Assembly (NCBI GenBank): GCA_002221725.1
Contig: NJFT01000107.1
Span: 62,001-126,000 of the forward strand
Source of the DNA: Scedosporium boydii
Taxonomy: Eukaryota; Ascomycota; Sordariomycetes; Microascales; Microascaceae
DNA length: 64,000 nucleotides
Direction of reading: 5' to 3'
The position numbers were made by a program, and so were the translations under genes. Of this stretch, positions 45,678 to 59,800 are shown one piece after another. How positions within the stretch are numbered: position 1 is the stretch's first letter; each line of letters begins with the position of its first letter. The notes under the pieces were generated by a model, which saw only the letters and a list, made by a program, of their open reading frames with translations, did not search any database and was not told where the DNA came from.

Positions 45678-47822
45678 ATGGCCGGCGGAGGCACTGATGG
45701 CGTCGCCTTTTACGATGCCGCGCTCGGGCGCCGTCAAAAGCTCATGGGAGCTTCCGGTGCTCGCGCTCTGTGGAAAAACTTCAAGGTCTTCCGCATTGCT
45801 GCATTCGCGTGTATCGGAGGTGTTCTTTATGGCTATAACCAGGGAATGTTCGCTAGTGTCCTCTCGATGAACTCGTTTAAATCGCGTAAGTACAACCAAA
45901 GGAGTATTTTTTTTTTCTCGATGGAGCGTCTTGAATCTGACTTAGCGGTTTCTCCTAGACATGGGAGAATATGATCCACTCGATGACAGCGCCGACCAGA
46001 CCAAGAAGGGCTGGCTTACTGCTATTCTCGAGCTTGGTGCCTGGATTGGCACTCTTCTTTCTGGTTTCATCGCCGAGGTCCTATCGCGTAAATACGGTAT
46101 TATCGTCGCTTGCTGTGTCTTCCTCATCGGCGTTATTATTCAAGCTGTAAGGGCCAAACGGAAACTCACTTATACCCAATTACCGATCCCGATTAGGCAT
46201 TTCGTGCGTCAGCGACTAACACGCGGAGCAAATAGTGTGCCATCCAAGCCGGTCCTAGTGCTATTCTCGGCGGTCGATTCGTTACCGGTATGGGTGTCGG
46301 TTCCCTGGCCATGATCGTCCCCATCTACAACTCCGAGGTCGCCCCTCCCGAAGTCCGCGGTGCCCTCGTCGCTACGCAGCAACTCGCAATTACCTTCGGT
46401 ATCATGGTCTCCTTCTGGATCGGCTACGGAACCAACTTCATCGGCGGAACTGCGCTCGGCGAGCAGAGCGACGCGGCATGGCTCGTCCCCATCTGCGTCC
46501 AGATTGTGCCGTGCCTGATCCTCCTCTTCGGTATGGCTTTCATGCCCTTCTCGCCGCGTTGGCTCGTCCATCACCACCGTGAGGACGAGGCCAGGACCAT
46601 TCTGGCTAGCCTGCGAGACTTGCCCGAGGACCACGAACTTGTGGAGCTCGAGTTCCTCGAAATCAAGGCCCAGTCTCTGTTCGAGAAGAGGACCGTTGCG
46701 GAGAACTTCCCGCAGTTGAGAGAGGAGACGGCATGGAACACTTTCAAGCTGCAGTTCGTGGCTATTAAATCCTTGTTCCAGAGCAGGGCCATGTTCAAGC
46801 GTGTCATTGTCGCTACGGTGACCATGTTCTTCCAGCAGTGGACCGGTATCAACGCGTAAGCCCCATCACATCGCCAGTTGTATCCAGGGCCTCGTAGCTA
46901 ACTTCCAAATAGTGTCCTGTATTACGCCCCGATTATTTTCGGTCAGCTTGGCCTCGACAGCACTGAGACTTCGCTTCTCGCAACCGGTGTCGTCGGCGTT
47001 GTCATGTTCCTCTTCACCATCCCCGCTGTCCTCTGGATTGTGAGTTTTTTTATCCGCGAATGACGGCGAAAGGGTAGACCACCAGCTAATGTAGATTGCC
47101 ACAGGACCGCGCCGGACGTAAGCCCGTTCTCACGATCGGTGCTCTAGGCATGGCGTAAGTTGACCGATTCCAGTCCAAAACTGTAGGGCAAAAGCTAACC
47201 GACACTCCTCCCAGCGCCTGTCACTTCATCATCGCCGTTATCTTTGCCAAGAACTCATCCAAGTGGCAAGAGGAGCCCGCGGCCGGTTGGGCTGCGGTGG
47301 CCATGGTTTGGCTCTTCGTCATCCACTTCGGTTATTCCTGGGGACCTTGTGCTTGGATTTTAGTAAGTTTTCCTCAAGTGGTAGTAGGGACAGCTCAAGT
47401 TCCACGAGTTTAACAAAGATTTCAAACAGATTGCCGAAATCTGGCCCCTCAGCTCTCGCCCTTACGGTGTCTCTCTCGGCGCCTCGTCCAACTGGATGAA
47501 CAACTTCATCGTCGGACAGGTCACCCCCGATATGCTCCAAAAAATTACGTACGGCACCTACATCCTTTTCGGTTGCCTCACGACGCTCGGTGCCGCATTT
47601 ATCTGGTTCCTCGTCCCCGAGACCAAGCGTTTGACTCTAGAAGAGATGGACATTATCTTCGGATCGGAGGGCACTGCCCAGGCCGACTTCGAGCGCATGG
47701 AGGAGATTAATTCCGAGATTGGCCTTACCGCCCTCCTGCAGAATCAGCTCGCCGGTGGTAACGGGAGTGGATCTGAGGCGGAGAAGAAGAGCAAGGGGGA
47801 GCACGCGGAGAACGCAGTTTAA
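45678..47822 (+). CDS. MFS sugar transporter (sugar porter family)
   Basis: Seven exons (45678-45885, 45959-46146, 46236-46855, 46913-47039, 47105-47154, 47215-47362, 47430-47822) encode 577 residues. All six introns are 57-89 bases with standard signals. The protein should have 12 membrane helices and import a hexose or related sugar with protons across the plasma membrane. Family signatures are in place: GGVLYGYNQGMFASVL in helix 1, EVLSRKYG after helix 2, GRFVTGMGVGSL, an SPRWL variant (MPFSPRWLV), QQWTGINAVLYYAPIIF in helix 7, DRAGRKPVL, and PETKRLTLEEMD after helix 12. The C-terminal tail is acidic and then Lys-rich. The substrate cannot be told from sequence alone. The start has a good context (accaccATGG). 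Confidence 0.93.
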
Positions 47823-50787
47823 GCTGTCAGAAAAGGAGGGAAGAGTTCTAATACCCACGAGATAGAAGAAGGGCATGGAAGGAAGTATGTTGTAGCCAAG
47901 GGTTCACGAGAGTGTGAGTGTGTTTCATATGTTTATATGAAGATTGCTGCTGAATGGTTTTATACCACATGATTGATCGAAGCGCACTTGTGGGAGTAAG
48001 AAACCTAAACCAAGCAGTGAAAGGAGATTCTCCATTTCTTCAGAGTAATACCGGCTACTATGGTCTAGACAGTGAATCTCCTCACGAGCAGAGAAGGGTG
48101 TCGCACAGTATCCCGGACGTCAGGCCTTAAGCATGTCGTTGCGGCAGTGCATGTACGATGTTGAATCGGTAACGGCGGTTGAAGCAGGTGGTGTTAGTCG
48201 AAAGGTCTAGCCTCTGGTTCGAGGCCAGGGGCAAAAAGTATCCGCTTCCCGCTTGTGGACGATGTTCCAGTCGAGTTCGCAGAATCGTCGAGCAGGAAGG
48301 GCGGACAGGTGAGGCTAAATGCGGAGAAGGGGGCAGGTGATGGGCAGTGACATGCAAATAATACATTCACTTTGCTCCTCCCATGCACCCGTCTTGCTGC
48401 CATATGCACTACATAGGCAGCACGGCGCAAGAGCGACTGGGTGACGCCGTGACGGCGCGGGATGGTGTGCAACACACATTTCTGTCAAAGCAGAGACCGA
48501 GCTACTTCCGAAGCACACCGGCCGGCCATGCTTGAGCAAGAATGGGGAGCTAACGAACACATGCGCTCCCACTTATGTCGTGATGGACGACGCGTTCCAA
48601 TGGGGAGTTCTGCTTACGCCTTCTCGCCTAGAAAGAGCAAAGGGTCCAGATTCTTCTACCTGTGTGCACACGGAAGAAATAAGTGTACCCCTGCATCGCA
48701 AGCCGTCGGAACTGGCCATGGGTCCAGCCTGGACTTTCGTAAGCCCAGCCGCCCCTGCCCTTGGAAATTTCGAGATTGCGGAATAGTAATCAACACACCC
48801 TAACTAATCCAAATCTACAAGTAACTAGCCCCACCGAGACAAGACCGAGCGGTTCGTGCTTGCTAACAACCTCGACAAGCGTACACTTCACGAGTTGGGG
48901 GGGTGTGAAGGACGCAGCTGATGCTTCCTTCCCTCCCCTTTGGTTAGAATGAGGGGTATGACACTATGAAGGATAGAGATAGGCGTAGGAGGGGCGGTTT
49001 CGGCCTTGTGCAAAGTCAAGCTATAAATGACATCATTGGCACTTGGGTCTAGGTCCGGCCAATCATGAGTTCTCCGCAGCACGCAATTGATAGTGACATC
49101 CCTTTTGGGGATTGACGATCCTCCTGGTACTCGGCTTTGCATTCGCATTTCTGGGGGCATATTGAATGGTTCGCGTGGAGGGTCGACGAGGTGGATGGAT
49201 GGTTGTGATGGATGGATCAAATGCGATGTGGGAGTGGGATGGGGTCACAACGGTGGGCGGCTTGATTTTCAGCGTCATTCAGCGTTGGAGTAATCGCTGA
49301 TGACGGGGCGGGATTGATTTACGATGCGCCGCGTTTTGAATGCAAATGAAAGCAGTAACAGAAGTTCCGAGGTAGAACCAATTGACCAAGTCCCCCTTCG
49401 CAATTGCCTGACAGAAAATTGAGGTCATATCAAGCTGATTATAAACTATGAAGCTTTTCTGGGCGGGCTGGAACATTTGAATTGGGAGCCGGGAATGAGC
49501 TACCGGAATAGTAATCGAATTGAGTTCTGGGTACTATCTACTTCGATCCAGGCTCGAAGCTCTGGTAAGGCCACCCGGGACATCCCCATCCGACGCGTAC
49601 CTTCCCAAAGAGACGGCCTGAGCATCTCCTACTGCTTGCGTACGAAGTATGTGGCGTGATGGATTCTCTAGGAGCCATTCTTAAAAGGCAGTGCCTGTTC
49701 TCGGCCAACCATCACAAGAGGGATGAGTGGGAAAAAAGTTACAGCCAAGAAGAACAGTTTTACGTTTTACATGACAAAAGGTATATCCAAAGAGGAATGC
49801 ACAGAAATGTGAAGTATCACGTCAATTGGTACCTCGTTGAGAGGCACATACCGTACTCGAGTTGTGTACTGCAAGCAATCCTATACCTCATCTGGCACCT
49901 TACTTCGTATGCTGCGCATGTCTCGACCCCAGTGGAGGTACACAATACTTCGACACGAACCCCTCCCCCCTTCCGTTTCGAGTCCTTTTCTACCCCTCCC
50001 GACGGCTTTTCTTCGCGATACTCCGCGGGGTCAGAAAGCTCCATGGACGCGAGTGAGAGTAGGAACGGCGCGGAAGGAACGAAGGGATGAATTGGTATTT
50101 AGAGCCCATCTCAACCAGGTTCAAAAGGAGACGGACACAGATGAAGCCCATCAAAATTATCGAACTGGGAAATCCAAGCTACCAAGGTAGGGCGGCGACA
50201 TGCAGCTACCCTCCATCAGAATTAGAGTGTGGCATAATAAGGACCCATTCTTGCGACGAAACCTCACTAGCTCGGCGACCAGAACGCGGGATTTCAAAGC
50301 TCAATTGTTCCATGGGAGAAGTCGTGCTTCGTCGCCTGCCTGGCTGTGTATCCTGATCGCACAATTTCTTTCCCCCCCGCCGCCAAGCTGCTCCGGGGTT
50401 TAACTTGCCCCTCCTCCTGATAATGATGCGAGTCGCTGCGCCCACGCCCCTCCTCTTTTCTGATGGAGGGAAATCTCTCATGTTGCTGGGAGAGAAAGGG
50501 ACACGAGAGCATGAGGGAAGGGGAGTGGAATTGATTGATCAACTGTTGATTCGTGCCATCCAGGGACCTTATTTGTAAACCCCGAAGCAAGCCAGTCTTG
50601 CCTGTCCAGAACTGAGGCAATACTTATATGACTGCCCCTCCCCCACCACTTCGTCCTGCTTCCCTCTCTTTTTTCTTCCTCATATCATTCATACCCACCG
50701 TGATCCAACTGTCCCTGACCTTCATCCTACCAAGTCCTTGATCCAATCTCAACTCAAACCTACGAACCTCTTCAACAATATCACACA
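47823..50787. other. 3 kb intergenic region without a recognisable gene
   Basis: No frame on either strand has convincing protein character. A 'gtacgaagta' motif lies at 49640. The last few hundred bases are presumably the peroxiredoxin promoter. Confidence 0.4.
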
Positions 50788-51855
50788 ATGGCCGAACAAC
50801 GCGCTGAGCCGTAAGTTGCCCCTGCTTCTTAGATCCCAGAGCTTGCGCAAGCCCCCCCACAAACCACCCAGTGCCTCGTGCGTGAGGGGGCGTTTGAAAA
50901 TCGGAAAAGTCAAAGCTAATGCGCAAGCCGCTTTCTCAGTCTCCGCCTGGGCAGCATCGCCCCCAACTTCAAGGCCGAAACCTCCGCCGGTCCTATCGAC
51001 TTCCACGAGTTCGTCGGTGACAACTGGGTCGTCTTCTTCTCCCACCCCGAGGACTTCACCCCCGTCTGTACCACCGAGCTCGGCGCCTTCGCCAAGCTCG
51101 AGCCCGAGTTCACCAAGCGCGGCGTCAAGCTCATCGGTCTCTCGGCCAACACCGTAGACAGCCACAACGGCTGGATCAAGGATATTGCTGAGGTCACTGG
51201 CGGCAACGTCAAGTTCCCCATCATCGGTGACAAGGAGCGCAAGATTGCCTACCTCTATGACATGTAAGTTTAAACCTCTACCCCTTGCAATTCCTCAGGT
51301 ACATTGGGTGTCAGACGGGCGGAAGAGGAACGGGTGGTGAGGTGGGAGCCAAGCTCTGTTTCAAACCAGACATGCATTTTGTTGCGTCCTCGGTTGGCCT
51401 ACGAGTTGTCAAGCGCACACTCGAGGAACCCGCCTCTTGCGCTGGGCTTGAAAAACCCCGAAACCTCGGATCATAAACGAATGAACCAAACAATTTCTAA
51501 CCCCGTTCATAGGCTCGACCACCAGGACACCACTAATGTCGACTCTAAAGGTATTGCTTTCACCATCCGATCCGTCTTCGTCATCGACCCCAAGAAGGTC
51601 ATCCGAACCATCCTGGCCTACCCCGCCTCCACCGGTCGTAACGCCGCCGAGGTCCTCCGTATCGTCGACTCCCTCCAGACCGGTGATAAGTACAAGGTTA
51701 CTACCCCCATCAACTGGGTTCCCGGTGATGACGTCATCGTTCACCCCTCGGTTTCCAACGAGCAGGCCAAGGAGCTCTTCCCCGACTTCCGCATCGTCAA
51801 GCCTTACCTCCGATTCACTCCTCTGGCTAAGGATAAGGTAACTGGCCAGCAGTAA
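50788..51855 (+). CDS. 1-Cys peroxiredoxin (Prx6 type)
   Basis: The exons are 50788-50810, 50940-51263 and 51513-51855, encoding 229 residues; the introns (129 and 249 bases) have GTAAGT donors. Peroxiredoxins reduce hydrogen peroxide and organic peroxides through a reactive cysteine. The peroxidatic Cys51 lies in the motif HPEDFTPVCTTELG, and a conserved Arg follows in FTIRSVFVIDP. No resolving cysteine is evident in the C-terminal part, which has the extended Prx6 arm (INWVPGDDVIVHP). Without an N-terminal extension it should be cytosolic, unlike yeast Prx1, which is mitochondrial. The very small first exon is a common arrangement in fungi. The start context is acacaATGG. Confidence 0.95.
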
Positions 51856-54800
51856 ACGGTTTCAATCCGTGCAGGTGTGAGGGTGAGGGGGTAAGGAGTT
51901 AGGTGAAGAACACAGGTTATCTAAGGGCATAATAGCATAAAGGTCCTTGTGAAATGAGGGACGGGAAAATGATGGGAGCTTTTTTTGATATCACAGGTCT
52001 CGGGTAATGATCCAGAGCCATACATGAATGAAAGAAATGAATGACCAAACATGTGACGGCGAAGAGTTGGCAATTGTGAACGCGCAAGAGAGATCTCGTC
52101 CGCCGGCGGAAAAGATAACCACCCTAGCGGCTAGGCCCTTCTCCTCGCAGATCCTCATCGGCCGAGATTGACCCTTTGCACATCCCACTTGTAGATAATG
52201 ATACCCCTAGGATCGCTGGCCTCATTCTCGTACGGGCATTCGGATTTTTGCCTTGAAACCTCTGATACTCTCCGGAGTAGGCGGTGACATGTCCAACTGC
52301 AGAGCGAGACAAGCACTTGGGACTGCCTTTCCGAAGCTCGTTTCGTGGAGGAATGATCATTAGGGGGACCCTGCATTTCCGGGCGTGGTGTCCACATTGC
52401 CGCCACGTGTGGAATTAACGGTGTCGCGTGGTGATCCTCGGTTCCCCTTCCATTGACCGATCTGGAGGCAGAGGCTTGTCCAACGTGCAGTGAGGAGACC
52501 CTCCGCGTCATTGTGGCTCCAGTTGAATCTTGGAATATTGTATAGACTTTGGGCTCGTAATGGGGGTCCCTGGCGTCGGAAGACCGTCTTACACAATCTC
52601 ACAATGGGCAACTCAATCACCAAGACGGGCCGGTCTGGCAAGATCGAGAAATGATGAATCAAGAATCTACAAGGGCTTGGCCAGGCCCTGCGCCCACGCT
52701 GCTGGGTTCATCAAAGGCGGGATTCTGACTTCTCACAATATTGATCTACATAGTACGAAGTAGAGCGAGACTGGCAAGATGAACGAACTGTCTTTCCACA
52801 GATCCGTCATTCGTGCTTTCGTACGAAGTATTGAGGATTATATTGCGAGGCCTACGAGTAATGAATCCAGCAGACCTGAGAAGTCACATCCGCGGCGCTC
52901 ACTTAGATTAGTTGTGACGAAGTGACGGAGATTAGCTTGCAAATTCAGGATCAAATGTACTTCCTAACAACAGAAGCTCCTTGAATGAGTAGTACGAAGT
53001 ACTTTGCAGCGTGCGATCTGGTGCGACCCCCGGAACTCGAAACCCGCCATCTCCCAATACCACATCTCAGTTGAAACGAAGAACTTTAGACGTTTAATTC
53101 GTTTCTGTTATAGGCGGGCCCTGTTCGGGGCAGGGATGGACCTGGCAGCACAAGTGCTACTGCGTGGTTTACCGATGGGAAGCCGGGGGGTCGTGCACGG
53201 GGATTCCTTGGAAGTTGTGGGAAGTTGTTGCGAGACAGAGTTCAGATCGGTGGGGTTTGTTTCCTCGCTTGAGTTGAGTTGTGTGTGTTCATGCACTTCA
53301 TTTTTGGGTAGAAATGATACTCCGTCAGCACACGATTCTTAGATCACGGGAAGTGGAAGAAGACCCCATGCGGGTGGCGTTCCCAAAAACGCTCTTCTGG
53401 GTCAGATTCAGCCGTTTTTCAGGGTCAGCTTGGATTATTGGATGGGAATGGGAGTTCAATCCGCCTCCTTCGTACTAATATTCCGTATTGCTTCGTCCAC
53501 TATTATTTTGTATGGAGCATCTGGAACTTTGCCATCTCCACTTAAGTGCCAAATTACTATTACATGGCCCAGCTATAATAAACCTCATCCTTTGCAACAG
53601 CTGTGTTGCATCTCAACCTTTGGTTATTAAATGGATACTCGAAGCAGAGAGGTGCAGGAGATATTGAAATGTTAAGGGTATCAAGCCGGTCGGTGATGGA
53701 TGCAACGGGCAAGTGCTATCCGTGGAGGATTACTTGACTCAGTGGCCTGCGTCCTGCACCTTCTCATATCCGTCATCCAGGCAGCCCCTTCCCCCTTTTG
53801 GCGTGGCCTCGTCTTCTCTTTCCCTATTCTTCCTCCTCCGAAATGGCGGTACCGCACTAGCCTCGAGGGTGCAGACACTAGAAGAGAAGGAGCCGGCGTA
53901 AGGCAGAACTCGTGAAATAATCCCGTTCCCGCATGCATGTGATGATTCAGGCACGAGAGGGATACTTCCCCCTTCCCACGAAGAAGAGTGAACCAACATC
54001 AGGCTACGAAGTGAATTGTGGTTTTGGTGTTGATGGTTCTGAGTGAATCTAAGTACACGTTGCAAATCCTTTGCTTAACAAAATCGGCAAGCTGACTGGG
54101 TCGTACGTTTGCTGTGACGGATCATCACGGCGGCTATGAGGAACGGGATGGACGAACAATGCAATGCCGTCGCACAGTCTCACCTCACGGGTGAAGTCAA
54201 TTCATTTTCTGACTCGCCCGGCTGGCTGGCTTCAAGTGCGAAGTAATACGCCCGCTCTGCCTTTAGCGCTGATCATCGTCGCCAGGTTATCCTCCCTTCT
54301 TTCGCCTCTCGGTCCCCTCCCGTGCTCGTTTCAACGCTTCCCCGCAGTCACCCTCAAACCACCGACTATCTATTACCCCAATCTCCGAGCCTCGATCGAG
54401 TAATAGAATTCCCTTCCTAGAAGCGGCATCTTTCAGGCTGGAATGAAAACTGATGGTTTTCCCGACGACTTTTTAGCACCCACCGGACACAGCGACACGG
54501 CTTGAGCCTCTGCCGCCGTCTCCTTGCACAGCACCCCTGCTCGGGTAAGGGTCGGGTTCTTTGCTCTCTGGTCGGCGAATATCCACGGACTGGCTGGCCT
54601 GTTGAGAGCCCGTCTGCAAATCGTCTGATGAGGGATGGAGAAACAAAAAGCAAGGAAGAGAGAGACCGAATGGTGCCCTACCTGGCTCTCAGACATACCT
54701 GATCCGCCTCAACACAATGATAGTGTCCGTGCGTCCTCCATAAGGTCGCAGGAGAGTCGAGACACCACAGTGCACTACTCAGTCAAGTACTTTGTAGAAT

Positions 54801-56827
54801 CAATACACGAGAGCATCTGCGCTATTCAAGCTGCCGTGACTAATAGCGCACTTCCTCGAGCTAGCTTCGGCCACAACCATGGCAGGCTCCGAGCCTAGTG
54901 GTGGACAAGGCGCTAAAGAAACAGGTCGTGGTCGTCCTGGACAGAGGTTCAATGGTTCATGCAGCCACCTGCATCAAGACCGAGGCTGGCCTGAGCAAGC
55001 TCTTCCGATGTATCAACTGGTACCTTGAAGAAACGAGATTGAGCCCACGCACGAAGGAGAAATTTTGGATCTATTGAGAACTCCGAGCAGGCACAAGAAG
55101 ACGGGGAAAAGGGTGGTCCATTTATCCCTTTACTGAAGTTGCTATAAGAGCAATGTTGAAATGTACGAGAAAAAGGATGGTGCGATCCTGAGAGACACTG
55201 CTACTATACACTACATCCTCAAGTTTCAACTCCGAGGTACAAAGCACACTGCTACACTGTGGACACTACATAGTAGTGTACAAGTACTGCCATGAAAGTT
55301 GGCGTTATGGTTTGGGGGGCTTTTCATTAGACTAGGATCAATTTGTTGACTTGGTGTGAGCTGGAAGTCTTCTAGAAATCAGGCTTGATGGAAGAGGTTA
55401 CAAGGGCGCCGTTTTGTGTCCGGTCCAAACCCTCGTCCGTTTCTTCCGTTCTAGCGTTGTTTGGGGACCCCATTTGTTCCATTCCCTTCCCGATCAATGC
55501 CGCCTTTGTAAACTACACCAAGTAATAATCTGCTCTCTTCCCCCTGCTCCTTTTGCGCTGGCCCACTCCCCTGGTCCATGTTGGCGGCGAGATCACCATC
55601 CGCCTCGTAAACTAGTGTAGTGTAATACTTGTAGGATTAACTGTAGGAATCGGGCCTGGTCATCATCGTCAGCCTCTCTTTCCGCCAGCCAGGTTTTTAC
55701 TCTCCCCACTTTCCCACGTATTTCACGTACTTCGTACTACTTGGGGGTGGCTAGGCCCGTTTTGACACTGATGTGAAAACTGGACACCCCTGACTCTTTG
55801 GTCCATTGGACACGGGACGGACGACCTGGCCTCCCCACTTACATGGCCAGGCCATGGTCTGGACGCGTCGTAGCAGTATTAGTATGATTCAAATGTATCC
55901 TTCCTCCCTGTTAACCTGGTACTTTACGGTAGGATATGGTTTTGAAGACTTCAAGTCCGCGTCTTACTCTCCATCCGGTTCATTCTATCATCCCCTTAAA
56001 CTCTGGCACCCTGCCCTACACGCTTCGTATCGTATAAACCCATACATACTTGTAGTGTACACACCCCACATGCACTGGTCCATCCTCGTTCTTCTATCCT
56101 ATCTCCTCTCTCCCTACCCAGTATCTCAGTCTTATTTTAGTCCCGGCTCTCCCGTCTCTGTCTCTCTCTCTCTCATCAAAGCTCCTCCATCTCTGGGCCG
56201 CCCGCCTTTTCTCTCGGCTCCCCAAGACACCTTGTTAGTACTGTCGACCCTCGGACACAAGACGAAGCAGTTTCCGGGATAAACGGCAAGGAAATCCAGC
56301 AAACTGGTTCAATCTGACCAGTCAATCGCGAATCCGAAAGGGACCCTGACCTGCCCTGCCCTCACAGGGTTAGCGGTGCCCTGCAGAAAGGTTGCTTTTC
56401 GAGCTGTGCGTGATCAGCTAGGGAACGAACGAAACTCGGCTAGTCATTTTACACATCAGCTTGTTGTTGGTATTGGCATCTATGGATTGACCGGCCGCCG
56501 TCTCAGAGGGAGGGGCACCAGCTAAAAAAAAGCCGGTTTGGCTGAGGTCGTTTTTGCGAGGAAGAGGAGGGGAACGAAGACTCGAGTGATCGAACTTTCA
56601 CGGCACATAGGCGGCAGACCGCTTCGGTGGCCAACGACGACGAAGTAATTGTGCTTGAGCCCCCAAGTCGACATCACCCGAACCGGCTCTCCGCTAGTGT
56701 CTGCCTAGCGCCTGCCAGCCACAGTCACAGAAGCACGAGGCACTACGAAGTACAGCGCACGCCGGCGCTCTGGAACCAGCCAAAATTTGGTGCTCAGCAC
56801 TAAACCTCCACCTCCACCACCCCCACC
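51856..56827. other. 5 kb intergenic region without a recognisable gene
   Basis: This is the longest gene-poor stretch. Short frames occur on both strands but none has an ATG plus plausible composition or splice partners. The palindromic motif gtacgaagta(c) or its reverse recurs at 52753, 52821, 52992, 55727 and 56744. No transposon ends or transposase remnants are visible. The last part is the Kelch/BTB gene's promoter. Confidence 0.4.
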
Positions 56828-59800
56828 ATGTCCACGCCCTCAGGCACTCCAGGGCCTGGATCTCTCCCCCTCCCTCATGCTCAGGGCAGCGGCGCCCAGA
56901 CTCCCACATTCGGACACCCACACACACCACTCGTGACCCCAGTAACAGAAGGCAGCGGCCCCTCCTATTTTTCCGATTCCGAAACGGACGATCGCTCCAA
57001 CAATGCATCTGTCCCCTCTGCATCTGTCGCCAAATCACCTTCCGACATCCTCTCTGGCGTTTATCGAGGCATCAGAAAACTTGCTCCCAGCAGCAGCAGC
57101 AATCGCGAAGATTCGCCGGGCGTTCGCCGCCAACCTTCCTTTTTAAACCGCACCGCTTTTTCGTCCGGCCCCTTTTCCTCCACCATCAACTCTGCCACGT
57201 TACCGCCCACCTCGTCTGTCCCTCCCTCCTCTTCGTCTTCTTCCAGAACCCGCCGCCCCGCACAACATGGTCGCAGCCTGAGCTTGCAGGATAGCCTTGC
57301 CAAGCCTCTTCCGCCGGAACCACCGCCCGACGATTCAGTCGACTCTACCGACGAATCTCTGCTTACCCCGGTCCCGCCTCATACAACCCCCATACGAGCC
57401 CCTCTCGACGCCATCATCGACGTCGAGCCCTCCGACGACGACCGCGACGTCACTACCCCTTTCCCTTCTTTCTCCGCCATGGACAGCCGCACGAGCACAA
57501 TGGACTCGAGCGTTTCTGCCGGTGCCGCCGCCGCCGCCATGTACGGTGCCAGCGCAGGCCAGGAAGGGTACGACCTAACGAGCAGCCAGAGCAGCCTAGC
57601 GTCGATCGGCGGAAATTCGAGGCAGGACGGTGCAGGAGGCCCTGCCGATTCCAAGGACAACTTGACGCCCAGGAGCAACGGCCCCTTGTCTGCTGGACCT
57701 TCACCATCCGTAAATCAACAACAACCTCGTACCCCCGCTACTGGCAGCTTGCCACCCCCCTCAGCGTCCTCGGCACACCTCTCCGGCCTCATGTGCAACG
57801 TGCACCGCACTACCGGTCGCGAACCCCACGCGCTCGTCGGAGCGACAACGACGATCCTGGGCGATAAGCTCTACGTGTTTGGCGGACGGATATTGTCCAG
57901 GAGCCGCCCCGCGCCCTTAACGTCGGATCTGTACGAGCTGGACCTCATTCGCCGTCACTGGACGAAACTCGAAACCACCGGAGACATTCCACCACCTAGA
58001 TATTTCCATTCCATGTGCGCTTTGGGAGATACGAAACTCGTCTGTTACGGAGGCATGTCGCCCGCTACGAACCCGTCGAGTCCCTCTGTCAACGACCAGC
58101 AACCCGAGATGACAGTCATGTCGGATATTTACATTTACGATGTGGCCACACGCAAATGGGTCGCCATCGATACGCCTGATGCTCCCGAAGGTAGATATGC
58201 TCACTGCGCGTGCATCTTGCCGTCGTCCGCCATCTTCTCATCCAGCAAAGCGCCGCTCTCGGCTCTTCACCACAATCCTTCCAGCGGCAATCCTAACGAG
58301 GGCAGGCTGGGTGTGTCCATTGACGGCACGGGTGGAGCCGAGATGATTGTCGTGGGTGGACAGGATGCTGCCAACCATTACATTGAGCAGATTAGCGTCT
58401 TCAACCTGCGTAGTCTCAAGTGGACCTCGACTCAGCCCCTCGGCAAGAGTTGCGGCGCGTATAGGAGCGTCGTCGCGCCTTTGCTACCTTCCGTCACGGC
58501 CAAAATCGGCAGGGCACAGTCGAGTGGACCCCAACGGCAGGAAGGCGGTATTAGCCAAGAGTCAAGGGAGCCCGGCTCGTCGATGCTCATCTACTCGAAC
58601 TACAACTTCCTAGACGTCAAGCTGGAGCTCCAGATCCGTGCACCCGACGGCACCCTCTCCGAGAAGGCCATGGCTAGTGCCTACTCACCTCCTGGGCTAC
58701 GATTCCCTAATGGTGGGGTCATCGACACCCACTTCGTCGTTAGCGGCACATACCTCACCTCGAGCAAGCAGGAATACGCACTATGGGCCCTCGACTTGCG
58801 AACGCTGACGTGGTCGCGCATCGACGCCGGTGGCTCGGTGTTTAGCCAAGGCAGCTGGAACCGAGGCGTGCTTTGGAGCAGGCGCAACACGTTCGTCATC
58901 CTAGGAAACCGGAAGCGAAGCCTCGTGGACGACTACAACCACCGGCGAATTAACTTTTCGAACGTGTGCATGGTGGAGTTGGAGGCGTTTGGGTTCTACG
59001 ACAACCCCAGGAAGACGTCGCCCCTTTCCGGCTTCGTTTCGGCTAGCAGCCCCTATGCGGGACCGGGCCTCAGCGTCGCGCGCAAAGCCGGTTCCACGGC
59101 AGGAGGACGGTCGCATTCGCGGGCCTCGGAGGAGTTGGGCGAGAAGGCGCTCGCCATGCGCGAGCTTGCGGACATGGATATATTGTGCATCACGGGCGAG
59201 CGCATACCCGTGAATTCTAGAATCGTTGCGCGTCGATGGGGCCCGTATTTCGTGCAGCTTCTTCGGGAGGGAACCGCCACGCAGGATGGAAGCGACGCCG
59301 TCACTCTTAGATCGGGCATGGCGAATCCCATCAGGAGCTCGAGCATGACGGCGGTCAGTTCCGAACGTAATACGGTCGGCAGCACCCTGTCCATGGCCAG
59401 CACGCTGGTCTCGGCCACGTCGTCCGGCAAGCCGCCGAGCACGGCGGCAACGAGCCTTTCGGGCGGCGTCTTGTCCCCCGGTACCGTCGACCCCGTTACG
59501 ATGGCGACGATTAACACGGCGCCGACCCCGCGAACGCTACCTCCCAACTCGCGCCCCAGGTGCCTCTACCTTCCCCACACCTACCTCACCGTGCAAGCTC
59601 TCCTCCACTTCCTCTACACCTCTTCCCTAGCACCGCTGTCCTCTCCGCTCTGCACCCCTCAGATCCTCTGCTCCCTCCTCCAGATTGCCCGCCCTTACCG
59701 CATCGACGGACTCCTAGAAGCCGTCGTCGAGAGGCTCCACGCCCTCCTTGACTCCCGTAACGCCGCCGCCGTATTCAACGCCACCGCCATGGCGGCAGGC

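Noticed and set aside
55806..56282. 158-codon plus-strand frame upstream of the Kelch/BTB gene
   Set aside because: No recognisable motifs; composition follows the pyrimidine-rich DNA, and it sits where a promoter is expected.
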